64,000 bases of DNA from an uncultured Ruminiclostridium sp. (GCA_910579265.1 CAJTTE010000011.1:38394-102393); one strand, 5' to 3'; shown: positions 52,944-60,872, counted from the stretch's first letter. A program made the numbers and translations. The notes: a model not told the origin generated them from the letters alone.

Positions 52944-53992
52944 TTTTTTCCCCCCGCCTGTTTTCCGTTTTTCAGAACAGAGGTGTAAAAGTCGTCCCAC
53001 ATTCGCAGGACATTACTCTTTTCATAAAATTCGTTGCCTTTTTTTGAATTGGATACGCCGGCGCCGTAATATGCGCCGTCACTCCGAAGCTTTTCAAGAC
53101 GGGATACAAAGCCTTCCACATTATCGGCCGAGTAGTAAAAGTCAAAAAGAATATCTTTATAAATCGGCAGGCCGCGTAAAAGCACGGGGACGTTCACACA
53201 CATGGCTTCCAGTATCGTCATGGGAAAAAGCTCGTCGTATGACGGAAGAAACATTACGTCGCAGGCGTTATATACGTCATTCATTTCGTCACGTTCCACA
53301 ATTCCGAGAAATTTAACGTTGGAGGGGGGATTTTCAACCACTTTACTGAGTTCCTTATAGCCGTCGGATATAAGACCGAAGCTGAATCCTCCTGCCCACA
53401 CAAACTGCATATCCGGTAAAAGCTCGGCGCACTTAAGAAAATCAAAAGCTCCTTTTCTGACCTGGAGCTGACCCGCGCAAAGCACGGTGAATTTATTTTT
53501 GTCAAGCCCGAATTTATCCCTGGCTTTGTTTTTTTCTTCCCGAGACAAAGGATGAAACTGATCCGTATCCACAAAATTCGGAATATATGTGACTCTTTCT
53601 CTTTTTACTCCGTATTTTTCGAGAGCATCGATAAAATATGGATTAACAACCACAAGATGCTCCATAATTTTATAAAATTTTATTATGTACGCATAAAAGA
53701 TCTTTCTGGCAAGCCAAGGCAGCTTTATACTCTTGTCCATCGTTTCAGGCAGAGTGTGTACATAGCACACGGATGTTCCTTTTCTGCACCGCCACGGTTT
53801 AAGAAGAAAATATGTGGGATTAAAGGTATGATAATGAGTTATATCGGCTGCCATATGCTTGTTTTCAAATATCTCAAATTTTTCGGAAAGCCCTTCGCGG
53901 ACAAGCTTTACCTGCTCCATATATGCGGAGCCCACTCCCTGTCCTTTTACGCTGGTTGCTTTAGATACCATATTTATCGTTTTCTTTTCCAT
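52940..53992 (-). CDS. Family 4 glycosyltransferase, probable diacylglycerol glucosyltransferase
   Basis: This 350-residue GT-B enzyme has the N-terminal acceptor domain (SKATSVKGQGVGSAYMEQVK) and the donor domain (TVLCAGQLQVRKGAFDFLKC, and FLPSYDELFPMTILEAMCVN, the EX7E-type motif). Coupling to a UPF0104 membrane protein is typical of glycolipid synthesis on the inner leaflet, so the acceptor is probably diacylglycerol; this is inference. The second ATG at 53992, behind GGGAG, is preferred to 54010. Confidence 0.85.
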   Translation of the reverse strand: MEKKTINMVSKATSVKGQGVGSAYMEQVKLVREGLSEKFEIFENKHMAADITHYHTFNPTYFLLKPWRCRKGTSVCYVHTLPETMDKSIKLPWLARKIFYAYIIKFYKIMEHLVVVNPYFIDALEKYGVKRERVTYIPNFVDTDQFHPLSREEKNKARDKFGLDKNKFTVLCAGQLQVRKGAFDFLKCAELLPDMQFVWAGGFSFGLISDGYKELSKVVENPPSNVKFLGIVERDEMNDVYNACDVMFLPSYDELFPMTILEAMCVNVPVLLRGLPIYKDILFDFYYSADNVEGFVSRLEKLRSDGAYYGAGVSNSKKGNEFYEKSNVLRMWDDFYTSVLKNGKQAGGKK

Positions 53993-54047
53993 ATGTGCTC
54001 CCGGCGGCATATTTATTTAAGCGGGAAATATCCCGCATAGCAATTAT

Positions 54048-54075
54048 ATTATATCATAATTATTCCTTTTGTCAA
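54048..54075 (-). promoter_or_regulatory. Promoter of the glycosyltransferase/flippase operon
   Basis: On the minus strand TTGACA (54075-54070), 16-bp spacer, TATAAT (54053-54048). Confidence 0.65.
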
Positions 54076-54237
54076 TCCGGACGCACCATGCAAAAGGTGC
54101 TTTTTGCGGTATATGGATGAAATAGGAGTTTAAAAGCCGAAATTGTCCGGCGGGTCAGTAAAAACGGGGCGCCGCACGGTAAAGAAAAAGTATTTCGGCC
54201 CCTCCGTAAAAAATTTAATATTTTTTTTATAATTTTA

Positions 54238-54266
54238 TTGCATTTTCGGAAGGAATAGTGTATAAT
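54238..54266 (+). promoter_or_regulatory. Promoter of the RNA/leader upstream of speD
   Basis: TTGCAT (54238-54243), 17-bp spacer, perfect TATAAT (54261-54266). Confidence 0.7.
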
Positions 54267-54272
54267 ATGGCA

Positions 54273-54585
54273 TAGACCAATCAGAGTAAGGCGTTATGCC
54301 TTGCAGGAAATATTCAGCCTCGGACAGCTGGGTCAGATGCCGGCGGCAACATTGTTGCCTTATTGATTTGGCGCTATGCGCTTACGTATCCTAATTCGCT
54401 ATCGGATTAAGAATATTTGCTTTGAGTTTATTTGTCTCGAAAACATGTTTTCGGCAGATGCTTAATATCAATAAGAGTAGTAAAGGTAACGGTTTATTTC
54501 TTGCTGTATAGACTCTGAAGGCGGTCAGCCGCAATATATGTTGATATTATACGCTCAGGGCTTTTCTTGAGCGTTTTTGTTTTAT
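54273..54585 (+). ncRNA. Structured RNA or leader of about 310 nt upstream of speD
   Basis: A promoter and a terminator bracket a non-coding stretch packed with complementary segments: AAGGC/GCCTT, GGCAACA/TGTTGCC, GCGC/GCGC, TAATTC/GGATTA, CGAAAAC/GTTTTCG as local hairpins. Long-range pairs are AAATATTC/GAATATTT and TTATTGAT/ATCAATAA. These suggest a compact multi-helix fold. None of the signature sequences of RNase P RNA, tmRNA, SRP RNA, T-box or SAM riboswitches was found. The raiA motif is one possible identity but was not verified. It may be a stand-alone RNA or a speD attenuator. Confidence 0.55.
54551..54583 (+). terminator. Terminator at the end of the structured RNA
   Basis: ACGCTCA, 10-nt loop, TGAGCGT, then TTTTTGTTTT. 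It lies 90 bp before the speD start, so speD needs readthrough or its own promoter. Confidence 0.75.
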
Positions 54586-54672
54586 ACGTTCAAGATGGTT
54601 GTTTTTTTGCCGAAGAGATAAATGCCAATAAATGAGAGGATTTAAAGCTTAACGCTTTAAGAACGGTAAAGA

Positions 54673-55446
54673 ATGGAAAATAAGCTTCGCCTTTACGGCT
54701 TCAACAATCTTACGAAATCATTGAGCTTTAATATTTACGACGTATGCTATGCCAAGACCGAGAGAGAACAGCGGGATTATATAGCCTATATCGACGAGCA
54801 GTACAACAGCGAGAGGCTTACCTCCATACTCATGACGCTTACGGAAATGATAGGCGCGCACGTTTTAAACGTTTCAAGGCAGGACTATGATCCTCAGGGC
54901 GCTTCGGTCACCTGTCTCATTGCCGAGGGGTCGAAAATAAAAAAGCTTTCCGGTGAAACGGAAACGGTGGTCGCTCACCTCGATAAGAGTCACGTTACCG
55001 TTCATACCTATCCCGAATATCATCCCGAAAATGCCATAGCCACTTTCAGAGTAGATATAGACGTTGCCACCTGCGGAAAGATCACTCCTCTTTCCACTCT
55101 TGATTATCTTATCGGCAGCTTTGACAGCGATATCATCACAATGGATTATCGCATAAGAGGTTTTACCAGGGATATAGCGGGGAAAAAGCTTTTTACCGAT
55201 CATCATATAACGTCAATACAGGATTATATAGACGACAGCATCATAAAAAAATACGACGCCGTCGATGTCAATGTGTATCAGTCCAATATTTTTCATACGA
55301 AAATGCTGATAAAGGAAATCGACCTTCAGAACTATCTTTTTAATCAGGATGTGTATGAGCTTCCGCCTAAAACAAGACTCGACATTACAAATAATCTCAG
55401 AAGAGAGATGATAGAAATATTCAGCGGAAGTAATGTCTATAATTAG
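54673..55446 (+). CDS. speD: S-adenosylmethionine decarboxylase proenzyme, class 1 (E. coli type)
   Basis: This 257-residue proenzyme cleaves itself to create a pyruvoyl cofactor and makes decarboxylated SAM, the aminopropyl donor for SpeE. The processing site is HLDKSHVTVHTYPE with Ser106 as the pyruvoyl precursor. The length and sequence match the E. coli-type single gene rather than the shorter B. subtilis/archaeal type. The ribosome binding site is weak (GGTAAAG), which leaves room for control by the RNA upstream. The stop TAG lies in the left end of a family C repeat. Confidence 0.94.
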   Translation: MENKLRLYGFNNLTKSLSFNIYDVCYAKTEREQRDYIAYIDEQYNSERLTSILMTLTEMIGAHVLNVSRQDYDPQGASVTCLIAEGSKIKKLSGETETVVAHLDKSHVTVHTYPEYHPENAIATFRVDIDVATCGKITPLSTLDYLIGSFDSDIITMDYRIRGFTRDIAGKKLFTDHHITSIQDYIDDSIIKKYDAVDVNVYQSNIFHTKMLIKEIDLQNYLFNQDVYELPPKTRLDITNNLRREMIEIFSGSNVYN

Positions 55447-55560
55447 GGGCTGTCTTGTAAAGCCGCAGGCTTCACGCTTTCTGCTGACCGCCGACGCTTT
55501 ATGCGTGCGATCATCCCAAAGGGATAGCTGTGAAATACTATTGTGTTTCTCAGCATAACA
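55445..55560 (+). repeat. Family C repeat, copy 7, truncated, starting at the speD stop
   Basis: AGGGGCTGTCTTGTAAAGCCG opens the copy; CTGCTGACCGCCGACGCTTT and CCAAAGGGATAGCTGTGAAA are the C-family landmarks. The right end is missing. Confidence 0.55.
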
Positions 55561-55642
55561 GATGAGTGGCCCAGGGAGGCGGCGGTATCGCGAATACCGC
55601 GGCAGGGGCTTCTTTTCCAAAGAAAAAAATCATGCTTATATC

Positions 55643-55803
55643 AGGCTTGTTTGAAAAATCGGAAACGTCGTCTTTTCACTCGCCAAAACGGTCATCTTCT
55701 GTGTCAAAAAGCCTTGTCAAACGATGGTTTGGCTGCATTTTTTCCTTGAAGCTAATCATCCGGAGTCAAAAATCCGTCATTTCCTCTATTTTCAAACAAG
55801 CTC
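55643..55803. repeat. Family G MITE-like element, single copy
   Basis: GGCTTGTTTGAAAAATCGGA at the left and the complement of GAGCTTGTTTGAAAATAGAG at the right bound 161 bp. No second copy was seen in the window, so its mobility is inferred from the terminal inverted repeats only. Confidence 0.5.
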
Positions 55804-55899
55804 TTAATCCCTTTTAAAACTATTGGGATTAATGTTTGGGGTGCAATCCCTTTTTAAACTGCGGGTATTAACGTCAGTTAAAAAAGGGATTGGTATAAA
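55803..55899. repeat. Family F repeat, double copy
   Basis: The first part (TTAATCCCTTTTAAAACTAT) matches 886-945, and the second part is the palindrome AATCCCTTTTTAAACTG, 13-nt loop, CAGTTAAAAAAGGGATT, matching 15809-15866. It abuts family G. Confidence 0.6.
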
Positions 55900-55937
55900 A
55901 ACACGGGAACGGTGTTTTTATGCAATAATTAAATAAA

Positions 55938-56109
55938 GGCAATACCGCACAATGACCGCCTGACGGCTTTGCGTGCGACTTGCTTGCATATATTCCGACA
56001 TCTTACACAAATTCTCCTTGAAATACGTCAGTATTCCTGCGCCGAATTTATGCAAGCTGACGAAAAAACTGACTGCGCAATTCACACGCAATCATTGTGC
56101 GGTGTTGCC
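55938..56109 (+). repeat. Family A MITE, copy 7, 172 bp, TAAA duplication
   Basis: TAAA on both sides (55934-55937, 56110-56113). It ends 38 bp before the speA start, so it forms most of the speA leader. Confidence 0.87.
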
Positions 56110-56147
56110 TAAAAACTTTTGAAAAACAAGGACGTTAGAATTAAGAA

Positions 56148-57596
56148 ATGCCAAAGTTTGATCAGAACAGGGCGCCGATCCAAAGTGCGCTTGCGGAATT
56201 TGAAAAAAACAGGGTAGTCCCCTTCGATGTTCCCGGGCACAAGAGGGGAAAGGGAAATCCCGAGCTTACCGAATTTCTGGGACAGCGATGCATGAGCCTT
56301 GATGTAAACTCCATGCGCCCGTTGGATAACCTTTGCCACCCGGTTTCGGTCATCAGGGAGGCTGAGGAATTGGCGGCAGACGCCTTTGGCGCGGGTTATG
56401 CCTTTTTTATGGTCGGAGGTACCACTTCGGCGGTTCAGGCAATGGTGTTTTCCGCATCAAAACGGGGAGAAAAAATAATTCTTCCGCGAAATGTCCACCG
56501 CAGCGTTATCAACGCTATGGTGCTGTGCGGGGCGATACCCGTTTATGTAAATCCCGAAGTGGATAAAAGGCTTGGCATAGCACTCGGTATGAGCGTTTCG
56601 GATGTTGAGAAAGCAATAAAGGACAATCCCGACGCAAAGGCGGTGCTTGTAAATAATCCGACCTACTACGGAATTTGCAGCGATATCAGGGCGATCACGG
56701 AGCTTGCTCATCAAAATAATATGCTTATGTTAGCCGATGAAGCTCACGGAACGCATTTTTATTTCGGAGAAGGGCTTCCCTTAAGCGCGATGGCGGCAGG
56801 AGCGGATATGGCTTCGGTAAGCATGCATAAAAGCGGCGGCAGTTTGACACAGAGCAGTTTTTTGCTGACGGGGAAAAAAGTAAACAGCGGCAGGGTCAGA
56901 CAGATAATAAATCTTACCCAGACCACGAGCGGTTCTTACCTTTTTATGTCCAGTCTCGACATAAGCAGGAAAAATTTGGCGGTGAACGGAAGAGAGATTT
57001 TCGGAAAGGTCACTCGTCTTGCGGATTACGCAAGGGAAGAGATCAACCAGATCGGAGATTTTTACGCCTATTCGAAAGAGCTTATCAACGGCGATAGTAT
57101 TTTTGATTTCGATACTACAAAGCTTTCCGTAAACACCGTGGATACGGGACTTGCGGGTATAGAGGTATATGATATTCTCAGGGATGACTATGACATCCAG
57201 ATCGAGTTCGGGGATATGGGAAACATTCTGGCGTATATCAGCGTCGGAGACAGAGAACGGGATATAGAACGGCTTGTAGGCGCTTTGTCCGAGATACGCC
57301 GCAGATATAAGAAGGACAAGAACGGGATGCTTATTTCCGAATATATACCGCCTCATGTTATTACATCGCCTCAGGAAGCTTTTTATGCGGATAAGGAATC
57401 TGTGCCGTTAGAGGACGGCAGGGGAAGAATATGCAGCGAGTTCGTTATGTGTTATCCTCCGGGAATACCCATCTTAGCTCCCGGCGAGGAAATTACGGAC
57501 GACATTATCCGTTATATAAAATATGCAAAGGAAAAGGGCTGTTTTATGACGGGAGCGGAGGATATGAGTATCGACAGGCTGAATGTGCTGAGGTAA
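56148..57596 (+). CDS. speA: Arginine decarboxylase, fold type I (Orn/Lys/Arg decarboxylase family)
   Basis: This 482-residue PLP enzyme is most likely the arginine decarboxylase that makes agmatine, because an agmatinase gene lies in the same operon. The family start is IQSALAEFEKNRVVPFDVPG. The PLP site is Lys228 in MHKSGGSLTQSSFLL, preceded by the cofactor Asp197 in LADEAHGTHF. The C-terminal PGIPILAPGEEI is conserved. It is the short biosynthetic form without a receiver-like wing domain. The ribosome binding site is poor (AAGGAC, 13 bases before ATG). Lysine or ornithine as substrate cannot be excluded from sequence alone. Confidence 0.9.
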   Translation: MPKFDQNRAPIQSALAEFEKNRVVPFDVPGHKRGKGNPELTEFLGQRCMSLDVNSMRPLDNLCHPVSVIREAEELAADAFGAGYAFFMVGGTTSAVQAMVFSASKRGEKIILPRNVHRSVINAMVLCGAIPVYVNPEVDKRLGIALGMSVSDVEKAIKDNPDAKAVLVNNPTYYGICSDIRAITELAHQNNMLMLADEAHGTHFYFGEGLPLSAMAAGADMASVSMHKSGGSLTQSSFLLTGKKVNSGRVRQIINLTQTTSGSYLFMSSLDISRKNLAVNGREIFGKVTRLADYAREEINQIGDFYAYSKELINGDSIFDFDTTKLSVNTVDTGLAGIEVYDILRDDYDIQIEFGDMGNILAYISVGDRERDIERLVGALSEIRRRYKKDKNGMLISEYIPPHVITSPQEAFYADKESVPLEDGRGRICSEFVMCYPPGIPILAPGEEITDDIIRYIKYAKEKGCFMTGAEDMSIDRLNVLR

Positions 57597-57605
57597 ATGA
57601 ATATA

Positions 57606-58460
57606 ATGCAAAAGGAATTTGTTCCTCTTTTGAAGGAAGCTACGGCAGAATGCAGAAGGATCTTTAAGGATAATTTCCGTACCGCATACCTGCACGGCAG
57701 TATCGCTTTAAATGACGCCGTGCCTTATATTTCGGATCTGGATTATTATCTCGTTGTTTCAAAGGATATCGACGGCAGGGACAGTAATCGTTTGGCGGAG
57801 CTTGAAGCCGGTCTTCAGAGCAGGTATCCCGTGGTAAACGGCGTTCATATCAACGCGCATTCCACGGAGGAATTGAGAAGAGATATGTTTTCGCGGTTTA
57901 TTTTAAGATACAATTCCGTCGTGTACAGCGGGGGGGATATCGTCAGAGAGATGGAGAATGAGGGCTGCGACAGGCTGTTTCCTAATGCTGATACCGCAAA
58001 GATGCGGCTTGGTTTTGCCAGACAGTGTTTTTCGGAGGCGCTCGGCGGAGGACAGCCTTCAAATACCGGCGAAATTCCCTCGGATACGTTTTATGCGGCA
58101 AGAAAATACGCAAGATATTTTGCGGTTATCGAGGGAGCGTATTTTTTGATGAGTCAGGGTCGGTTTTCGACTTTTGAAAAGGAAAACGTGATCAGTGAAT
58201 TAAGGCAATTTCTCCTTGAAATACGTCAGTATTCCTGCGTCGAATTTGTGCAAGCTGACGAAATATCTGACTGCGCAATTCGCACGCAATCATTGTGCGG
58301 TGTTGCCTTAAGAAACGCTACGACAGGATTTGAGGATATATTGGATATAACGGAGAGGGTGCTTTATGATCCCGTTAAGGCGGGAGTCGGAAAGGATGAC
58401 TACCTGAAAACGGTCAGGCCGCTGGTAGAGTGGATGTTTGAGAAAATTCAGAACGCATAG
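57606..58460 (+). CDS. Nucleotidyltransferase-fold protein carrying an in-frame family A insertion
   Basis: This 284-residue protein has an N-terminal polymerase-beta-like nucleotidyltransferase domain: HGSIALND followed by SDLDYYLVV supplies the G-S and D-x-D catalytic pattern, as in aminoglycoside adenylyltransferases. A helical domain follows (RKYARYFAVIEGAYFLM). Codons from 58200 to 58307 derive from a shortened family A repeat, adding 36 residues (RQFLLEIRQYSCVEFVQADE and onward, Cys-rich), after which the helical domain resumes (TTGFEDILDITERVLYD). The ATG at 57606 is better spaced from GAGGT than the ATG at 57597. Its position between speA and speE suggests a link to polyamines, perhaps their modification; that is conjecture. 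Confidence 0.75.
   Translation: MQKEFVPLLKEATAECRRIFKDNFRTAYLHGSIALNDAVPYISDLDYYLVVSKDIDGRDSNRLAELEAGLQSRYPVVNGVHINAHSTEELRRDMFSRFILRYNSVVYSGGDIVREMENEGCDRLFPNADTAKMRLGFARQCFSEALGGGQPSNTGEIPSDTFYAARKYARYFAVIEGAYFLMSQGRFSTFEKENVISELRQFLLEIRQYSCVEFVQADEISDCAIRTQSLCGVALRNATTGFEDILDITERVLYDPVKAGVGKDDYLKTVRPLVEWMFEKIQNA
58204..58307 (+). repeat. Family A copy 8, 104-bp deletion form inside a gene
   Basis: TTAA flanks both sides (58200-58203, 58308-58311). Compared with the 172-bp form, 68 bp are missing next to the left end. Element plus duplication is 108 bp, exactly 36 codons, with no stop in the sense frame. Confidence 0.87.
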
Positions 58461-58483
58461 ACAAAAACAGGAAGGAAGAAAAA

Positions 58484-59344
58484 ATGGATTTATGGTTCAG
58501 CGAATTTCATACGCCTAATATAAAGCTTTCCATTAAGGTCGATAAGCAGCTTTATTCCGGGCGGAGCGAATTTCAGAGAATAGACGTGTTTTCCTCGGAG
58601 GAGTTCGGGCGGTTTCTCACTCTTGACGGGTATATGATGCTCACGGAAAGGGATGAGTTTATTTATCATGAAATGATAGTTCATGTTCCGATGGCAGTCA
58701 ATCCGGACATTGATAACATTCTTGTCATAGGAGCGGGCGACGGCGGCGTTCTGCGTGAGCTTTCAAAATACGGTACGATACACAAAATTGACATTGTAGA
58801 AATAGATGAAGAGGTAGTCAGGGTCTGTAAGGAATTTCTTCCGCAGACCGCCTGCGGCTTTGACGATCCGAGGGTAAATGTGTTTTATCAGGACGGACTG
58901 AAATTTGTGCGCCGATGCGAAAACAAATATGATCTTATTATCGTCGACAGCACCGACCCATTCGGACCGGGAGAGGGATTGTTTACAAAGGAATTTTACG
59001 GTAATTGTTATAAGGCGCTCACGGATAACGGAATAATGGTAAATCAGTGTGAAAGTCCTTTTTATGCAGAAGACAGAGCGGCGATGCAGAGGGCGCATAA
59101 GCGTATAGTAGATAGCTTTCCAATCAGCAAGGTCTATCAGGCTCATATTCCGACGTATCCTTCCGGTCACTGGCTGTTCGGGTTTGCAGCCAAAACGCTG
59201 CACCCTATCAGAAATTATGACGGTGCGGCGTGGGAAAAGCTTGGAATAAAGACGGATTATTACAATACCGAGCTTCATTCCGCCGCCTTTGCCCTGCCCA
59301 ACTATGTTGAAGAGCTTCTGAAAAATGTGGAGGGGATCGTTTGA
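58484..59344 (+). CDS. speE: Spermidine synthase (putrescine aminopropyltransferase)
   Basis: This 286-residue enzyme transfers the aminopropyl group from decarboxylated SAM to putrescine. It has the N-terminal beta-hairpin domain (QRIDVFSSEEFGRFLTLDGY), the SAM-binding fold (LVIGAGDGGVLRELSKY, then IDIVEIDEEVV) and the catalytic Asp region IIVDSTDPFGPGEGLFTKEF. GGAAGGAAG precedes the ATG. Its stop overlaps the speB start by one base (TGATG). Confidence 0.95.
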   Translation: MDLWFSEFHTPNIKLSIKVDKQLYSGRSEFQRIDVFSSEEFGRFLTLDGYMMLTERDEFIYHEMIVHVPMAVNPDIDNILVIGAGDGGVLRELSKYGTIHKIDIVEIDEEVVRVCKEFLPQTACGFDDPRVNVFYQDGLKFVRRCENKYDLIIVDSTDPFGPGEGLFTKEFYGNCYKALTDNGIMVNQCESPFYAEDRAAMQRAHKRIVDSFPISKVYQAHIPTYPSGHWLFGFAAKTLHPIRNYDGAAWEKLGIKTDYYNTELHSAAFALPNYVEELLKNVEGIV

Positions 59345-60210
59345 TGAACAGAGGACCGAATATAGAAACCTTTATTTCCTGCGACAGTATATATGATGAG
59401 GCGGATGCGGTTATTTTCGGCGTTCCCTTTGACGGTACCGTCAGTTATCGTCCCGGAACCAGATTCGCCAGCAGTAATATCAGATCGGAGAGTTATGGGA
59501 TAGAGACTTACAGCCCGTATCAGGACAGGGACCTGGAGGATCTCAGGATATATGACGGAGGCGATCTTGAGCTGCCCTTCGGAAATACGGAAAAGGTGCT
59601 TCGTATAATAGAAGATTATGAAGAAAATGTTTTATCCGACGGTAAAACGCCAATAATGATAGGAGGAGAGCATCTTATCACTTTAGGCGCGGTAAGAGCC
59701 GCGGTAAAAAAATATCCGGAGCTTCATATAATTCATTTTGACGCACATGCCGATCTTAGGGACGAGTATCTGGGAGAGAAGCTTTCACATGCGTGCGTTT
59801 TAAGGCGCTGTCATGAATTGGTGGGAGACGGACGGATTTTTCAGTTCGGAATAAGAAGCGGCGAAAGGGCGGAATTCTGCTTTGCCGCTCAGCATACCTA
59901 TATGAAAAAATTTGATTTCGACAATTTGTTCAACGTATGCAAGGCTTTACGTGACAAGCCGGTTTATTTTACCGTTGATCTTGATGTTCTGGATTCTTCG
60001 GTTTTCCCGGGAACGGGCACTCCCGAAGCGGGAGGAGTCAATTTTAATCAGCTTGCGGCGGCGATAATTACCGTAGGAGGACTGACCAATGTGGTGGCGG
60101 CGGATATCAACGAGCTTTCTCCGCCCTACGATCCTTCCGGGGTGAGTACGGCGGCTGCCTGCAAGGTGCTGCGCGAGCTGCTTTTGGCAGTCGGAAAGGA
60201 GCGGAAGTGA
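59344..60210 (+). CDS. speB: Agmatinase
   Basis: This 288-residue ureohydrolase has a binuclear manganese site: GGEHLITLGAV (first His), IIHFDAHADLRDEYLG (His and two Asp), and TVDLDVLDSSVFPGTGTPEAGG (the DxD pair and substrate loop). It turns agmatine into putrescine and urea, using the product of SpeA. The ATG at 59344 overlaps the speE stop. The ending overlaps the next gene by four bases. Confidence 0.94.
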   Translation: MNRGPNIETFISCDSIYDEADAVIFGVPFDGTVSYRPGTRFASSNIRSESYGIETYSPYQDRDLEDLRIYDGGDLELPFGNTEKVLRIIEDYEENVLSDGKTPIMIGGEHLITLGAVRAAVKKYPELHIIHFDAHADLRDEYLGEKLSHACVLRRCHELVGDGRIFQFGIRSGERAEFCFAAQHTYMKKFDFDNLFNVCKALRDKPVYFTVDLDVLDSSVFPGTGTPEAGGVNFNQLAAAIITVGGLTNVVAADINELSPPYDPSGVSTAAACKVLRELLLAVGKERK

Positions 60211-60872
60211 ACAAGCTTTTAGACAGATTATCCTACAAATACAGGCGTTGGGGCATACCGAACCTTATGCTATATATCGTTATAGCTATGGCAGGGGTAT
60301 TTGTGGTAGAGCTTTTTGTTCCGGAAATGCCTCTGAGCATTTACCTTTATTTCAGCAGGGATCTGATCCTGGACGGACAGTGGTGGAGAATAATCACATG
60401 GATATTCATTCCCGATACCAACAGCCCGATATGGATCATATTCAGCCTATATTTCTATTATTTGATGGGCAGCGGCTTAGAAGGTCAATGGGGCAAGTTC
60501 AAGTTTAATGTTTATTTCTTTACGGGAGTTCTTCTTACAATAATAGGAGGCTTTATAACAGGCTCTACATCAAACACATTCCTCTATTATTCAATGTTCT
60601 TCGGTTTCGCCGTACTTTATCCCAACTTTCAGATACTTCTTTTTTTCTTTATTCCGATAAAAATAAAGTGGCTTGCTCTGGTGGATCTTGTGTTTTTCAT
60701 AATAATGCTTGTACTGAATATTGTGATGGGACAATGGTCCGCAGTAGCGGCAATTATTATATCGATGCTTAACTTCATATTGTTTTTCTATGAAGATTTC
60801 TGGAAGTTTTTTAAAAATCAGAAATATTATCTTAAGCACAGGCAGACGTATAAAAATAACAGATACAGATGA
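60207..60872 (+). CDS. Rhomboid-like membrane protein lacking protease residues
   Basis: This 221-residue protein has six predicted helices. The segments QWWRIITWIFIPD and GSGLEGQWGKFKFNVYFFTG resemble the start and L1-H2 region of rhomboids, but the GxSG serine and the catalytic histidine are absent, so it is at most a pseudoprotease. The GTG start at 60207 overlaps the speB stop (GTGA) and is preceded by AAAGGAG, which supports co-translation with the polyamine genes. It has a strongly basic C-terminal tail. The function is unknown. Confidence 0.72.
   Translation: MNKLLDRLSYKYRRWGIPNLMLYIVIAMAGVFVVELFVPEMPLSIYLYFSRDLILDGQWWRIITWIFIPDTNSPIWIIFSLYFYYLMGSGLEGQWGKFKFNVYFFTGVLLTIIGGFITGSTSNTFLYYSMFFGFAVLYPNFQILLFFFIPIKIKWLALVDLVFFIIMLVLNIVMGQWSAVAAIIISMLNFILFFYEDFWKFFKNQKYYLKHRQTYKNNRYR

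Noticed and set aside
55543..55817. Short plus-strand frames between speD and speA
   Set aside because: They lie across family C, G and F repeats and have no ribosome binding site.
11541..58307. Family A copies as a CRISPR array
   Set aside because: The copies are 172 bp, kilobases apart, have duplicated target sites and no spacers between short repeats.
60207..60872. Active rhomboid protease
   Set aside because: No GxSG serine and no catalytic histidine in the expected helices.
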